From G963720475 sp963720475 (GTDB lineage Bacteria; Actinomycetota; Thermoleophilia; Solirubrobacterales; Thermoleophilaceae), in NCBI GenBank assembly GCA_963720475.1, contig OY970394.1, positions 558,001 to 622,000 on the forward strand: a DNA stretch of 64,000 nucleotides. The letters are read 5' to 3'. Of this stretch, positions 8,414-17,569 are shown one piece after another. The notes under the pieces were generated by a model, which was not told the origin of the DNA, made no database searches, and saw nothing but the letters and a program-made list of their open reading frames with translations. A program made the position numbers and the translations under genes. Position 1 is the first letter of the stretch, and every line of letters starts with the position of its first letter.

Positions 8414-9133
8414 CTAGCGGCCGTAGCGGTCTTTTCCGAGCACGAGAAGCTCGGGAAGCGCGGTCCGCGGCGGCGGCGAGGGGTCGGCGGTTACCGAGAC
8501 GGTCTCGGCGACGCTGCGCGTGACAGTGTGGATGTCGCCGTTGGCCTTGACTGCGATCTCGTCGCCGCTCGCGCTCGCGATCGTTCCCTCGAGGCCCGGT
8601 TGGAGACCCGTCTCCTTGAGGTAGTGGAGCACGTCCTCGGCCTCGTTCTCGAAGCGCAGCACCTGCACCGCCGCTCCCTCTTCGACGTCGGCGAGCGGCA
8701 CGCCCTCGATCCGGTCGCCCTCGTAGATCGGGTGGCCGTGGGGACAGGTCTTCGCGTCACCGATGGCCTTCAGCATCCGCTCCTCGACGACCGGCGACAT
8801 CCAGTATTCGAGCCGCTCGGCCTCCTCGTGGACCTGGTCCCACGGAATCTCGAAGACGTCCGTCAGGAAGCGCTCGATCAGGCGGTGACGGCGGACGACG
8901 CCGGCCGCATGCTCGCGACCGGAGTCGGTGAAGCCGAGCGACTTGTCGGGGTTACGGACGATGTAGCCGTCGGCCTCGAGGCGGCCGACCATCTCGTGGA
9001 CGGTCGGCGCGGAGAGCTGCATCGCGCGCGCCACGTTTGCGCCCGTGATCGGCAGCCCCGCCTCCTCCAGCCAGTAGATGGTCTGGAGGTACTCCTCCTC
9101 GGCGACGGTTGCGTGATCGCTCGACATCCGCAT
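8414..9133 (-). CDS. DtxR-family metal-dependent transcriptional regulator
   Basis: A 239-residue regulator with the DtxR/MntR/IdeR layout: winged helix (about 10-75, with ITGANVARAMQLSAPTVHEMV), dimerisation domain with metal-ligand residues (HRLIERFL, WDQVHEEAERLEY, TCPHGHP), and a C-terminal FeoA/SH3-like domain (about 150-220). It would repress or activate metal-homeostasis genes on binding Fe or Mn. ATG at 9133 is used, but ATG at 9127 is equally possible. It heads a minus-strand operon with an ArsB/NhaD-like permease and a CBS protein and is divergent from a DNA ligase gene with only 20 bases between starts. Confidence 0.92.
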   Translation of the reverse strand: MRMSSDHATVAEEEYLQTIYWLEEAGLPITGANVARAMQLSAPTVHEMVGRLEADGYIVRNPDKSLGFTDSGREHAAGVVRRHRLIERFLTDVFEIPWDQVHEEAERLEYWMSPVVEERMLKAIGDAKTCPHGHPIYEGDRIEGVPLADVEEGAAVQVLRFENEAEDVLHYLKETGLQPGLEGTIASASGDEIAVKANGDIHTVTRSVAETVSVTADPSPPPRTALPELLVLGKDRYGR

Positions 9134-9136
9134 GCA

Positions 9137-9153
9137 TTGCTACGATCCGCGCC
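9137..9153. promoter_or_regulatory. Overlapping divergent -10 boxes, dtxR-type gene and DNA ligase gene
   Basis: On the plus strand TACGAT (9141-9146) lies seven bases before the ligase GTG at 9154. On the minus strand TAGCAA (reverse of 9137-9142) lies nine bases before the second ATG of the regulator (9127). The two hexamers overlap by two bases. Confidence 0.4.
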
Positions 9154-10119
9154 GTGGCGCTTCCGCTCGAGCCCCCGATCAAGCCCCAGCTCGCCCGCTC
9201 GGCGAAGGATCTGCCCGACGGCGAGCAGTGGCGCTACGAGCCGAAGTGGGACGGCTTTCGCACGCTCGTGTTCCGCGACGGCGACGAGGTCCACCTGCAG
9301 AGCCGCAACGGCAAGCCGATGAACCGCTACTTCCCCGAGATCGTTCCGCAGGTCCAGACGATCGCGTCCGAGCGCGCCGTGCTCGACGGCGAGCTGATCG
9401 TCGTCGTCGACGGGATCCAGGAATTCGACCTGCTCAGCCAGCGGATCCACCCCGCGGCGTCGCGGGTCGAGATGCTGGCGGAGAAGTACCCGTCCGCGTT
9501 CGTCGCCTTCGACGTCCTCGCCGACGGCGACGACGCGCTGCTCGACCTCCCCTACAGCGAGCGGCGGGAGCGCCTTGCCGCGGTCGTCGGCAAGAAGTCC
9601 AAGGTCGAGATCAGCCCGATGACCGAGGATCGCGATGCTGCCGGCGCGTGGCTCACCGGCAACTCCGAGGGCGTCGTCGCGAAGGAGGCGGAGTCGTCCT
9701 ACCTCCCGGGCGAGCGCAAGGGCATGGTCAAGATCAAGCGCGTCCGCACGGCCGACGTCGTCGTCGCGGCGTTCCGTTTCGGCAAGGAGGAGGGAACGGT
9801 CGGGTCGCTGATCCTGGGGCTCCACGACGACGAGGGCGAGCTCCACATCGTCGGCCACACCTCCGGCTTCACCGCGAAGCAGAAGCGCGAGCTGCTCGAG
9901 TTCCTCGAGCCGTACCGCACGGGCGAGAAGGGCTCGGGCGGGCCGAGCCGCTGGAAGTCAGACGAGGATCTCGCCTGGGAGGGCCTGCGGCCGGAGCTCG
10001 TCTGCGAGATCGCCTTCGACCACATCACCGGCCGCCGCATCCGCCACGGCGCCAAGTTCCTCCGCTGGCGCGACGACAAGGATCCGGACGAGTGCTCGAT
10101 CGACCAGTTGAAGGGGTGA
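9154..10119 (+). CDS. ATP-dependent DNA ligase (LigC-like)
   Basis: A 321-residue ATP-dependent DNA ligase of the compact actinobacterial LigC type: nucleotidyltransferase domain with adenylated Lys31 in EPKWDGFR, motif III-like AFVAFDVLA, motif IV EGVVAKE, motif V VKIKRVRTADVVV, then a C-terminal OB domain ending near RHGAKFLRWRDD. LigC enzymes act in back-up end-joining or base-excision repair. GTG at 9154 is preferred over an upstream GTG at 9109 because it gives the family-like N-terminus and sits seven bases after a TACGAT box. A LigD-type polymerase gene lies 2.4 kb downstream on the other strand. Confidence 0.92.
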   Translation: MALPLEPPIKPQLARSAKDLPDGEQWRYEPKWDGFRTLVFRDGDEVHLQSRNGKPMNRYFPEIVPQVQTIASERAVLDGELIVVVDGIQEFDLLSQRIHPAASRVEMLAEKYPSAFVAFDVLADGDDALLDLPYSERRERLAAVVGKKSKVEISPMTEDRDAAGAWLTGNSEGVVAKEAESSYLPGERKGMVKIKRVRTADVVVAAFRFGKEEGTVGSLILGLHDDEGELHIVGHTSGFTAKQKRELLEFLEPYRTGEKGSGGPSRWKSDEDLAWEGLRPELVCEIAFDHITGRRIRHGAKFLRWRDDKDPDECSIDQLKG

Positions 10120-10160
10120 CGGCGGCGCTCCGATCGGGCGGCGCGTGGTATTTAGGGATC

Positions 10161-11330
<1,170 letters not shown>

Positions 11331-11338
11331 GACGAGCC

Positions 11339-12541
11339 ATGCGAGCGCTGGCAGCGGCCGTCCTGAGCCTGCTGGCGCTGCCCGCGGCAGCCTCCGCCAC
11401 GGGAGCCGACGTCGAGGTGCTCAGCGCGGGCGGAAACCCGATCGCCTTCGACGCACCGGTCCACGTGGCCGCGGCGCCGGGCGATGGCCGGCGTCTGTTC
11501 GTCGTCGAGCGCGGCGGCGCGATCCAGCTGGTCAAGGACGGCGTCAAGCAGCCCACGCCGTTCCTCCAGCTTCCCGCCGGCGACATCTCCACGGCCGGCG
11601 AGGGCGGGCTGCTGTCGATGGCGTTCGCGCCCAATTACCCGAGCAGCGGGCGCTTCTACATCTACTTCGTCGGGCGCACCGCCAACCCGGACATTCCCGG
11701 CAACGTGACGGTGCGCGAGTACCGCCGCCAGAACTCCGACGTCGCCGACCTGTCCACGCGCCGCAACGTGATCAAGGTCCTGATGCCGCACAACTGCTGC
11801 CACAAGGGCGGGCAGATCGCGTTCGGGCCCGATGGCTACCTCTACCTCGGTCCCGGCGACGGTTCCACCGGCGGCGCGACCGCCCGCTCGACGGCCGACT
11901 ATCGCGGCAAGCTCTTGCGGATCGATCCGCGCGAGAGTGGCAGCCAGTCCTACGCCGTGCCGGCGAGCAACCCGTTCGCCGACGGCCCGGGCGGCCAGGT
12001 GGACGAGGTCTGGGCCTACGGCCTGCGCAATCCCTACCGCTTCTCGTTCGACAGCCTCACGGGCGACCTGACGATCGGCGACGTGGGGCAGAACTCGTTC
12101 GAGGAGATGGACTACGCACCGCGCAGCCTCGGCGGCGGCCGCGGCGCCGACTTCGGCTGGAACTGCTTCGAGGGTCACGCGGCGTTCGCGGGAACCGGCT
12201 GCACCGGAGCACCCAACCACGAGCCGCCGGTGCTCACCCTCTCCCACACCCCTAACAGCGGCAACACGATCACGAACGGCGTGGTCGTACGCGACCCGAG
12301 CGTGCCCGAGCTGAATGGGCGCTACCTCTATGGCGAGTTCTTCGGGGGCCGGCTGCGCTGCGCGGTGCTGGCACGGCCCAAGGTACGCAACCACGCGAAC
12401 CTCGGCCCGCTCGTGCCGGGGGTCACCGGGATCGCCGAGGGTCCCGGCAAGGTCGTCTACATCGCCTCCCTGACACAGGGGCGGGTCTACCGGCTCGTCG
12501 CGGCGCCGGGCGCATCGCCCTGCCCGTTCCCGTCTGGCTAG
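11339..12541 (+). CDS. PQQ-dependent sugar dehydrogenase-type secreted beta-propeller (copy 2)
   Basis: A 400-residue paralogue of the preceding gene, starting eight bases after it. It has a signal peptide (about 1-20, ASA-TG) and the same propeller landmarks (GLLSMAFAPNY, YGLRNPYRFSFD, GDVGQN, DFGWNCFEG) but differs at the cofactor-loop region, with PHNCCHKGGQIAFG including a vicinal Cys-Cys in place of NHNGGDLVFG. The tandem arrangement suggests duplication with divergence in substrate or partner. The TAG stop lies in a CTAG shared with the convergent LigD-type gene. Confidence 0.88.
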   Translation: MRALAAAVLSLLALPAAASATGADVEVLSAGGNPIAFDAPVHVAAAPGDGRRLFVVERGGAIQLVKDGVKQPTPFLQLPAGDISTAGEGGLLSMAFAPNYPSSGRFYIYFVGRTANPDIPGNVTVREYRRQNSDVADLSTRRNVIKVLMPHNCCHKGGQIAFGPDGYLYLGPGDGSTGGATARSTADYRGKLLRIDPRESGSQSYAVPASNPFADGPGGQVDEVWAYGLRNPYRFSFDSLTGDLTIGDVGQNSFEEMDYAPRSLGGGRGADFGWNCFEGHAAFAGTGCTGAPNHEPPVLTLSHTPNSGNTITNGVVVRDPSVPELNGRYLYGEFFGGRLRCAVLARPKVRNHANLGPLVPGVTGIAEGPGKVVYIASLTQGRVYRLVAAPGASPCPFPSG

Positions 12542-13608
12542 CCGTCGTCAGGCTTCTTGGCCCGCGACGGCTGGACGCGCTTGGGCTCCCCCGGCATCTT
12601 CGGGTAGTCGGGCGGGTATGGCATCTCGCCCTCCCCCTCCGCCTCGTCGCGCTCGTACATCTCGAGCAGCGGCTCGAGCGAGTGGTGGACCTCGTCGATG
12701 GCCTCGAAGCGATCGCCCACCTCCTCGAAGCGCTTCGGCATCGTCGCGACCGTGAAGTCCTCGGGGGCGACGTCGGTGAGCTCGTCCCAGTCGAGCGGCG
12801 CCGAGACCGTCGCGCCCGGCTTCGGCCTGACGCTGTAGGGAGAGGCGATCGTCCGGTCGCGGGCGTTTTGGTTGTAATCCACGAAGACGCGCTCGCCGCG
12901 CTCCTCCTTCCACCAGTTGGTCGTCACCTCGCCGGGCATCCGGCGCCCGAGCTCGCGACCGAAGGCGATCGCCGCGTGACGGACGTCCGTGAAGCTCCAG
13001 CGCGGCTCGATCCGCACGTAGATATGGAGCCCGCGGCCGCCTGAGGTCTTGGGAAAACCGACGTAGCCGAGATCGGCCAGCAGCCCGCGCGCCTCGCCGG
13101 CGATCCGGGCGGCGTCCTCGAAATCCGTGCCGGGCTGGGGGTCGAGATCGAGCCGCAGCTCGTCGGGGTGCTCGACGTCGTCGCGCCGCACCGGCCAGGG
13201 ATGAAAGGTGATCGTGCCCATCTGCCCGCACCACGCGACGACCGCGATCTCGGTCGGGCAGATCTCGTCGGCGTGGCGGCCGGAGGGGAACTGGATTCGC
13301 GCGGTCTCCAGGTAGTCAGGCGCGCCCCTGGGCACGCGCTTCTGGTAGAAGGCGTCGCCCTTCTGGCCGTCGCGGGTCGTCAGCTTGATCCCCGGGTGGA
13401 CGCCCTTCGGCCAGCGCTCGAGCGTCGTCGGCCGGTCCCGCAGCGCGCGCATGATCCCGTCGTCGACCGCGAGGTAGTACTCGACGATGTCGAGCTTCGA
13501 CACCGGCGCGGTGCGCTTGGTCTTGGGGAAGATCTCGCGGTTGGGGTTCGAGACCCGTACCTCGCGCCCACCGGCGTCGACGACGACAGCTTCATCCTTC
13601 TTCGCCAT
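12538..13608 (-). CDS. LigD polymerase-domain protein (NHEJ primase-polymerase)
   Basis: A 356-residue stand-alone polymerase domain of the archaeo-eukaryotic primase fold used in bacterial end joining. Landmarks in order: NREIFPKT, EYYLAVDDGIMRALRDRP, the catalytic acidic pair in LRLDLDPQ, and KTSGGRGLHIYV. It lacks the ligase and nuclease domains found in full LigD, so the ligase step would need another protein, possibly the LigC-like ligase at 9154-10119. No Ku gene is in the window. Start ATG at 13608 is six bases after TATTCT on the minus strand, giving a likely leaderless transcript. Stop shares CTAG with the PQQ-type gene. Confidence 0.92.
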   Translation of the reverse strand: MAKKDEAVVVDAGGREVRVSNPNREIFPKTKRTAPVSKLDIVEYYLAVDDGIMRALRDRPTTLERWPKGVHPGIKLTTRDGQKGDAFYQKRVPRGAPDYLETARIQFPSGRHADEICPTEIAVVAWCGQMGTITFHPWPVRRDDVEHPDELRLDLDPQPGTDFEDAARIAGEARGLLADLGYVGFPKTSGGRGLHIYVRIEPRWSFTDVRHAAIAFGRELGRRMPGEVTTNWWKEERGERVFVDYNQNARDRTIASPYSVRPKPGATVSAPLDWDELTDVAPEDFTVATMPKRFEEVGDRFEAIDEVHHSLEPLLEMYERDEAEGEGEMPYPPDYPKMPGEPKRVQPSRAKKPDDG

Positions 13609-13624
13609 CCGTGGAGAATAGATT
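13609..13624. promoter_or_regulatory. Overlapping divergent -10 boxes, LigD-type polymerase and glycerate kinase genes
   Basis: Minus strand: TATTCT (reverse of 13615-13620) exactly six bases before the polymerase ATG. Plus strand: TAGATT (13619-13624) overlaps it by two bases and lies just upstream of the kinase start region. Confidence 0.4.
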
Positions 13625-13625
13625 C

Positions 13626-14615
13626 GTGCGCGCGCCCAGGCTGTCGATCCTCGTCGCGCCGGACAAGTTCAAAGGCACGCTGTCGGCGGCGGAGGTCGCT
13701 GAGGCGGTGGCACGGGGCATCGATCGCGGCGGGCTCGAGGCCGTGGCTGTGCCAGTGGCCGATGGCGGTGAGGGGACGGCGGCGGCGCTGGTGTCGGCGA
13801 CCGGCGGCGAGTGGTTGAGCTCGCGCGTGTCGGATCCCTTGGGGCGTGAGGTCGAAGCGTCGTTCGCCTTGCTCGCCGACGGCACCGCCGTCGTCGAGGT
13901 CGCCGCGGCAAGCGGACTCGCGCTGCTCGAGCCGCGCGAGCTCGATCCGTGGCGTGCTTCGACACGCGGGACGGGTGAGCTGATCGTCGCGGCGGTCGAG
14001 GCGGGCGCCACGAAGGTCGTCGTCGGTTGTGGGGGAAGTGCAACCGTTGATGGCGGGCTGGGAGCAACGGAAGCGATGAAGGAGGCGGGGCTCGAGGTGG
14101 AGTTGGCTTGCGCCTGTGACGCGCGTTCGGCTTGGGAGGACGCTGCCCCGGTCTACGCGCCGCAGAAGGGTGCCGACGAGGCGATGGTGGAGCGCCTGGC
14201 GGCGCGGCTCGACGACCTCTCGCTGTCACTGCCCCGCGATCCGCGCGACGCTCCGCTGACGGGCTGCGGCGGTGGCCTCTCGGGCGCGCTGTGGGCCCAT
14301 TTCGATGCCTCGCTCGAGCCGGGCGCCGCGCTCGTCCTCGACGCGGTCGGCTTCGACGCGCGCATGCGCGAGGCAGCCTTTGTCATCACCGGCGAGGGGC
14401 GGCTCGACGCCCAAACGCTCGAAGGCAAGGCCGTCGGCGAGGTCGCCACGCGTTGCCGCCAGGCGGGCGTCCAGTGCCACGCGGTCGTCGGCGAGGACGC
14501 GCTCGATCCGTTCCTCGAGCGCGTGCTCGACTTCGCGAGCATCCGTGAGGCGGGCACGCCGGTGGCGCTCGAAGCGGCCGGACGCGAGTTCGTTGAACCG
14601 TTTCTAGCGCCATAG
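13626..14615 (+). CDS. Glycerate kinase (type 1, GlxK/GarK family)
   Basis: About 329 residues, family-typical. Kinase landmarks are VAPDKFKGTLSA near the N-terminus, VADGGEGT (about residue 45), VVGCGGSATVDGG (about 135), and the C-terminal FVITGEGRLDAQTLEGK. It phosphorylates D-glycerate to 2- or 3-phosphoglycerate. Start is uncertain: GTG at 13626, GTG at 13611, or CTG at 13641, which would begin exactly at the conserved SILVAPD. It may feed 3-phosphoglycerate toward the glucosylglycerate genes at 16.7-18.5 kb or recycle glycerate from them, but they are 2 kb away in a different operon. Two stem-loops follow. Confidence 0.92.
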   Translation: MRAPRLSILVAPDKFKGTLSAAEVAEAVARGIDRGGLEAVAVPVADGGEGTAAALVSATGGEWLSSRVSDPLGREVEASFALLADGTAVVEVAAASGLALLEPRELDPWRASTRGTGELIVAAVEAGATKVVVGCGGSATVDGGLGATEAMKEAGLEVELACACDARSAWEDAAPVYAPQKGADEAMVERLAARLDDLSLSLPRDPRDAPLTGCGGGLSGALWAHFDASLEPGAALVLDAVGFDARMREAAFVITGEGRLDAQTLEGKAVGEVATRCRQAGVQCHAVVGEDALDPFLERVLDFASIREAGTPVALEAAGREFVEPFLAP

Positions 14616-14636
14616 CCCCAACAACGGTTCAACGAA
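14589..14636 (+). terminator. Perfect 14-bp inverted repeat spanning the glycerate kinase stop codon
   Basis: Arms 14589-14602 and 14623-14636 are perfect reverse complements around a 20-base loop that contains the TAG stop (14613-14615). The left arm is inside the coding sequence. It can act for both convergent genes. Confidence 0.55.
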
Positions 14637-14642
14637 AGCCGA

Positions 14643-14674
14643 CGCGGCGGCCCCAATCCTCCGGGGCCGCCGCG
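14643..14674. terminator. Perfect 12-bp GC-rich inverted repeat between convergent genes
   Basis: Arms 14643-14654 and 14663-14674 with an eight-base loop, between the glycerate kinase stop and the stop of the minus-strand membrane protein. Together with the neighbouring repeat it probably forms a bidirectional terminator. Confidence 0.6.
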
Positions 14675-14681
14675 CGTTGAC

Positions 14682-15386
14682 TTACCGCATTCCGGCGATT
14701 GGCCGGAAGCCCTCGTAGTCGGGAGTGTGCTCCCAGTCCTCGTCCGACTCTTCGAGCACGTAGCGCCCGACCGATCCGAGTCCGACGAGCAGGAACGCCG
14801 CGCCCACGATGCTGAGGACATCGCTGTAGAGCGGCGGGGCGATCGCCATGCATACCGCCGCGATGACGATGAAGACCGCCATCCACGACTGCACGACCCG
14901 CGCCCGGTAGAGACCGAACGCGAGCACGATCAGGCCCAGCCCGAGACCGAAGCCCAAGCCGAAGAACGGGACGACGACACCCGTCTCCTCGGTGAGCCGG
15001 TCGAGCAGCGCGACCATCGAGCCGGCGTCGGGCGACTGCGCGGCCTGCCAACCGACGAAGCCGTCAATCGCGACGACCCCCGTGGTGGCAATGAGGCCGA
15101 TCAGCGCCAGAGCGCCGCCGACGTGCCCGTAGGCAACCTCGCGCTCGCGCAGCATGTGCATCAGGCCGAGTACAGCCGGTACCGCGAGCACGATCGCGAT
15201 CAGCGCCAGCAGGTGCGACGCGTACCAAGCGTCGAGGTTGCCGGTGATGACCGCGAGTTGGGCGCCGACATCCTCCTTGCGCTCCGGGTGAACGATCACC
15301 GCGGCAAGCAGGACGAGCGGCGCGACAACCATGCACACCCCCGCGATGCTCTTGCGGAAGTGATGGGAATCCGAGATTCGCAACAT
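14682..15386 (-). CDS. Six-helix membrane protein of unknown function
   Basis: A 234-residue integral membrane protein with about six hydrophobic segments (near residues 14-34, 56-76, 86-106, 132-158, 164-184, 188-208), short loops and a hydrophilic C-terminus. Layout resembles DUF4386-like proteins, but no diagnostic motif is visible, so it is left unnamed. ATG at 15386 has a strong AAAGGAGGG upstream, unlike the leaderless genes around it. Divergent from a small lipoprotein gene across 135 bases that should hold both promoters. Confidence 0.75.
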   Translation of the reverse strand: MLRISDSHHFRKSIAGVCMVVAPLVLLAAVIVHPERKEDVGAQLAVITGNLDAWYASHLLALIAIVLAVPAVLGLMHMLREREVAYGHVGGALALIGLIATTGVVAIDGFVGWQAAQSPDAGSMVALLDRLTEETGVVVPFFGLGFGLGLGLIVLAFGLYRARVVQSWMAVFIVIAAVCMAIAPPLYSDVLSIVGAAFLLVGLGSVGRYVLEESDEDWEHTPDYEGFRPIAGMR

Positions 15387-15521
15387 CAGAACCCTCCTTT
15401 GGCTCCGACGACCGATGATTCCTTACAAACCCACTACACCTATTTGTGGCGATCGTTACATGCCCGGGTCCCGTTTCGGGCTAGATTCCACTCTCCGGCA
15501 CCGACTTCGAAGGAGTCCCAG

Positions 15522-16016
15522 ATGGCCCCCATCCGTCCCGCGCTCGTCTCCCTGCTCGCCGCCTCGGCGCTCGTCCTCGCTGCCTGCGGCGACGACGATG
15601 ACGACAAGAAGAGCGAGGCCGGGGGCGGCGATCAGCTGACGAAGGCCGAGCTGATCCAGCAGGCGGACGCGATCTGCAAGAAGGGCGACGCGGAGATCGA
15701 CGCGGCGTTCCAGAAGGAGTTCAAGGGCGCGACCGAGGAGCCGTCGCCGAAGGAGATCCAGCCGCTCTTCGAGAGCACCGTGGTCCCCAATATCGAGCGG
15801 CAGATCAACGCCGTCGCCGTGCTCAAGCCGCCCGAGGACCTCCAGGACGACTGGGACGCGTTCATCACCTCGGCCCGCAGCGGTCTCGCCGGGACCAAGG
15901 AGGCGGCGAAGACGCCGGAAGGCTTGGAGAAGACCTTCTCGGACGAGGGCGATCCGTTCAAGGACGCCGAGGCGAAGGCGAAGGCGCTCGGGCTGAAGGA
16001 GTGCGCAGCCGACTGA
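15522..16016 (+). CDS. Small lipoprotein of unknown function
   Basis: A 164-residue exported lipoprotein: signal peptide with lipobox LAACG, then a poly-Asp/Lys linker and an alpha-helical domain (TKAELIQQADAICKKGDAEID, residues around 40-60, and a late KALGLKECAAD). The pattern, one Cys early in the helix and one at the C-terminus, is common in actinobacterial lipoproteins of unknown role. AAGGAG lies seven bases before the ATG. Upstream intergenic DNA (15387-15521) contains TAGATT at about 15483, a possible -10 box. Confidence 0.72.
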   Translation: MAPIRPALVSLLAASALVLAACGDDDDDKKSEAGGGDQLTKAELIQQADAICKKGDAEIDAAFQKEFKGATEEPSPKEIQPLFESTVVPNIERQINAVAVLKPPEDLQDDWDAFITSARSGLAGTKEAAKTPEGLEKTFSDEGDPFKDAEAKAKALGLKECAAD

Positions 16017-16025
16017 TCGTGCAGC

Positions 16026-16667
16026 TCAATCGAGGTTCGTCGAGCGCGGCGCTCCGTCGTGCGTCCAGTAGAGCGTCGAGCCGCTCGAAGCGAGTGACCG
16101 CGTCGCAATCCCGACGCCCTCATCGAGCACTCTGAGCCCAGCTCGGTCGCGGATCTTTACGCGGACCTTGGCCGCCACCGGGTTGGAACTCGCGGCGTTC
16201 TCGATCCAGGCGAACGACCCATTTGACTTGAGCTCGATGTCCGTGACACCTACGTCGTTGGTGTCCTGGGGAACGACGTGCCTCGCGGTCAGCTTGCCCG
16301 CCTTCAGGTCGTAGACCTCGATCGACGCCGAGTCGCCGTCTCCGGTCGGGTCGGCTGAGACAGTCGCGAACGCCACGAACCGGCCGGCGACACGGAACTG
16401 AGAGGCGTCTTCCACGCCAGGTTCGCCGGTGAACAGTCGCGTCCGGCGCTCGCTCGAGAACCAGCAACCGACGTGGATCCGTTCGCCGCGGTCCTTGCCG
16501 GTTCCCTTCTGCGTGTAGATACGCGCGCGCTCGGAGGCGGTCACCGTCTTGGATTCTTTCTTCGCGCAGGGCGAGGCTGCGCTCGCCATCCCGGGCAACA
16601 TCGCTCCGAGCCCGGCCAGAGCGACGACTGCCACCGCTGTCCACCAGCTACGTGTTGAAACTGACAT
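16026..16667 (-). CDS. Secreted protein of unknown function
   Basis: A 213-residue exported protein with a signal peptide ending near residue 34 (GMASA-AS). The mature part has two Cys that may pair and beta-rich repeats such as VAGRFVAFATVS, VYDLKAGKLTARHVV and LKSNGSFAWIEN that read like blades of a small propeller or TolB-like fold. ATG at 16667 is chosen over longer forms because AGGAGGAGA lies directly upstream. Function cannot be assigned. Its stop is nine bases from the convergent lipoprotein stop. Confidence 0.65.
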   Translation of the reverse strand: MSVSTRSWWTAVAVVALAGLGAMLPGMASAASPCAKKESKTVTASERARIYTQKGTGKDRGERIHVGCWFSSERRTRLFTGEPGVEDASQFRVAGRFVAFATVSADPTGDGDSASIEVYDLKAGKLTARHVVPQDTNDVGVTDIELKSNGSFAWIENAASSNPVAAKVRVKIRDRAGLRVLDEGVGIATRSLASSGSTLYWTHDGAPRSTNLD

Positions 16668-16743
16668 GTGATCTCCTCCTGGAAGTAGGGCTGTCATTTC
16701 CCCACTCAAGCGAGGGGGAACGGCCGAAATTACGGCGGCCCGG

Positions 16744-17565
16744 TCAGCGCGACTCGGCCAGCGAGCGGACGACCGCTTCGTAGAAGCCGTCACCCATCCG
16801 GTCCTCGGTGATCTGGACGTTGCCGCGGCCGGCAACGTGGTCGCGCAGCGCAGGATCCTTCTCGACCGCGTTGGCGACGAGGAAGAAGCGCCCGACCACC
16901 TCCGCGACATCGAGGTCCTCGCGCGAGTCTCCGACCCCGATGCATTCCTCGGGCGCGTAGTCCCTCGCGCGCATGTGCACCTCGACCGCGCGCGCTTTCG
17001 AGGCGACGGCGGGGATCAGGTGGTACGCGTGCGGCGGCCCCTCGAGCTCCTGCAGCGTCTCCTTCGGCGAGATCGCGCCGTTGTCCACGAGGCGGAGGCC
17101 ATCGTGGCCCTCCGAGGCGAGCAGCGCGTTCGCCTCATCGACGTCCACTAGCCCTCGCAAGAGGTGTGAGACCTCGCGGTTCACGTGCCAGGGCTCGTGG
17201 TACTCGAGCCGGCCCGGGTAGCGCTCGAGCAGCAGCGCCGGAGCCCCCGACTGCTCGATCTGCGCGTGGATCGGGTTCCCCTCCTGCGGTTGCCAGTCGC
17301 CGGTCAGGAAGGTCTCGTCGCCGTCGATCACGATCCCGGACCCGACCTCGAAGATGTAGGCGCTCTGCCCGAGTAGGCGGGCATCCTCCATCACCTGCGC
17401 GCGGCGGCGGCCGGACTTCAGCACCACCTCCACATCCGCTCGGTGGCACGCCTCGAGCGCACGCGCGGCGAGCATCGTGAACTCGCCGTCGGCATCGTGG
17501 AAGAGCGAGGCGCCACGCCCGAGCAGGGTGCCGTCGAGGTCGGTATAGACGCAGCGGATCGGCAT
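16744..17565 (-). CDS. HAD phosphatase, mannosyl/glucosyl-3-phosphoglycerate phosphatase type
   Basis: A 273-residue HAD phosphatase of the Cof/MPGP group: motif I YTDLDGTLL (Asp9, Asp11), motif II VVLKSGRRRAQV, the Lys in ISPKETLQ, and motif IV GVGDSREDLD. It probably dephosphorylates glucosyl-3-phosphoglycerate to glucosylglycerate. This reading rests on the gene immediately upstream, a GpgS-like synthase whose stop is four bases before this ATG. Mycobacterial GpgP belongs to a different phosphatase family, so this pair follows the mannosylglycerate-type (MpgP) arrangement. Confidence 0.82.
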   Translation of the reverse strand: MPIRCVYTDLDGTLLGRGASLFHDADGEFTMLAARALEACHRADVEVVLKSGRRRAQVMEDARLLGQSAYIFEVGSGIVIDGDETFLTGDWQPQEGNPIHAQIEQSGAPALLLERYPGRLEYHEPWHVNREVSHLLRGLVDVDEANALLASEGHDGLRLVDNGAISPKETLQELEGPPHAYHLIPAVASKARAVEVHMRARDYAPEECIGVGDSREDLDVAEVVGRFFLVANAVEKDPALRDHVAGRGNVQITEDRMGDGFYEAVVRSLAESR

Positions 17566-17569
17566 CGCG

